A DNA stretch of 64,000 nucleotides from contig VZDJ01004378.1 of assembly GCA_008694505.1 (NCBI GenBank), positions 13,250,898 to 13,314,897 of the forward strand, in the 5' to 3' direction. The translations under genes and the position numbers were made by a program. Below the pieces are notes generated by a model. The model ran no database searches. It saw nothing but the letters and a program-made list of their open reading frames with translations, and was not told the origin of the DNA. Origin of the DNA: Cyanoderma ruficeps (taxonomy: Eukaryota > Chordata > Aves > Passeriformes > Timaliidae). This document shows positions 62,701 through 64,000 of this stretch, piece by piece. Within the stretch, counting starts at the first letter, position 1, and each line of letters begins with the position of its first letter.

Positions 62701-64000
62701 TATACTATCTATATTAATTAGTGATAACTTGTTTCAGACTGAGATCTTGGAAATCTGGAAACTTCAAAAACTGTTACACTGAGATGTATTCTAGAATATC
62801 AGCAAATGCAAATGCAAAAAACCAAAACAAAAACAAACAAAAAAACCCAAACAAAACTCTCACAAAACCCAGCACTCCCACCCTCCCCCCGACAAGTTCC
62901 CTTATCAACACTGTTCTGTGTCTAATATTCCCGGATCACTGGAGTGAGAGTTTAATGCAAATTTCTCAGACAGGTAAACAAGCCTGGGAAAACACCACCC
63001 TCTGGGAAAGGTGCCCTGATTCATAAAGCCAGATAAACACAGAATTTTTTTTTATGAGATAGGTGGGAGATAGGACCCCAGCCTGAAGCAGAATGGAGAG
63101 GGCAGGCAAAGAGAGTAGAGCAGTTTAATGAATTTGTGTTTACAGCTACTGATACACAGTAAACTGAATATATGTGCGACTGGCTCTCTCATGGCTTGTT
63201 TTCCTGTGTCTCTTTGTCCTGAATTTAGAGATACTCCCCAGAATGAAAGATGTATGGCGGTCAATCCACTATGTAAAGGTCTCTAGGAGAGAACAGGAGT
63301 AATTCTTCTGAACTTGGTCAGAAATACTAGATGATGGACACAATCAGTGAAAATCTGGTCTGGGCAGAAACAGCCCTTTTATCACGCAGCAGAGGAGTGG
63401 AGAGGACTGGCAGGAGCCACAATTTAACCAGCTGCAGTAAGAACTGGTAGAAGCTGTTGATCTGCCCTCTGATACAAGTCTACTCTTTCTGTTTGTCCTT
63501 CTGCAATTCATACAGCTTTTGAATATCTCTTAGCTTATGTAATACATAGAATTCACAGTGTGGCCAGTCTGAAGGAATAATATTTGAAAAATTCTATTTT
63601 GAATTCCCAATCACTTTTTCCAAATGAGAGCTACTGTCTTAGCTGAGCATTCCTCTGTGTCTTCTAAATCACCATGCCTTTGTATAAGATGTATGATTAG
63701 GTACTTTGTAAACAGCTGTATGTTTAATAAAATGCTACAGAGAAGGAGTTTCGATGGATTAGGTTTCTTTTCTAGGATCCTAAAGTATTCTCCTACCGAG
63801 TTGGAATACATTTTGTTTCCTATGATGCATTCAGTTGAAACATTGCTATCTCTGTAGAGAAATATTGTGAAGTTATAAGGTAGTGGCTGCATTCATCCTA
63901 CAGTAATATAAGCGGCTGCCATTCAATTCACCTGGCCTTTACAACTTCACCTAATTCTCTCTCTCTCATGTGAAAAAAACTAAGTAAAGTCTGTTGAGTT
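59787..64000. other. Intergenic DNA, no gene seen
   Basis: AT-rich. It contains a 22-bp direct duplication and hairpin at 60,757-60,838, imperfect ATAGAAGATA repeats at about 61,125-61,175, a GC-richer patch at about 61,800-62,050 and an A/C-rich tract at about 62,810-62,890. Confidence 0.65.
60757..60838. repeat. 22-bp direct duplication next to a 12-bp-stem hairpin
   Basis: The same 22 bases (starting CTAAACTTATGCTTCC) occur at 60,757-60,778 and 60,784-60,805. Immediately after, AAGGACCTACCT (60,810-60,821) pairs perfectly with AGGTAGGTCCTT (60,827-60,838) across a 5-nt loop. Confidence 0.95.

Noticed and set aside
1..64000. Direct-repeat arrays as CRISPR, bacterial operons or tRNA genes
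   Set aside because: The only regular arrays are microsatellites with no spacers. Splicing, CpG island and CR1 elements show vertebrate nuclear DNA, and no tRNA-like cloverleaf was recognised by eye.

Overview
The window reads as nuclear DNA of a bird. It is AT-rich and gene-poor, carries several CR1 LINE 3' ends typical of avian genomes, and has one long terminal repeat of a type I associate with avian endogenous retroviruses. The only gene I can support is spliced and lies on the minus strand: the 5' part of LRIG3 (leucine-rich repeats and immunoglobulin-like domains 3). All twelve exons that encode the signal peptide, the LRRNT cap, about 15 leucine-rich repeats and the LRRCT cap can be read with matching splice sites and continuous phase. 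They give 478 codons plus one base. The Ig domains, transmembrane segment and cytoplasmic tail lie to the left, beyond position 1.

Layout: 1-28,920 is LRIG3 (exon 12 at the left, exon 1 at the right). Intron 1 (7.2 kb) and intron 3 (12.5 kb) hold most of the length. A CpG island at about 28,250-29,550 covers exon 1 and the presumed promoter. From about 29,550 to 64,000 is upstream intergenic DNA with no supportable protein-coding gene. It holds a roughly 1.07 kb solitary LTR (34,820-35,888), several CR1 fragments, a second LTR-like segment (about 49,030-49,400), two clean microsatellites (a hexanucleotide at 47.34 kb and a pentanucleotide at 59.68 kb), a small orphan CpG-dense patch at 41.63 kb, and a weak candidate for an old decayed coding sequence at 44.95-46.82 kb on the minus strand. 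The gene-poor flank fits the mammalian arrangement, where a large gene desert separates LRIG3 from SLC16A7.

I found no operon, CRISPR array, tRNA or rRNA gene, and no undescribed multi-gene system. The most useful second looks are the orphan CpG patch with its adjacent palindrome, the low-stop stretch at 45-47 kb, the perfect hairpins at 47.9 and 60.8 kb, and the consistent intron phase through the LRR exons. Family and repeat assignments come from recognising residues and motifs by eye; no database search was run.
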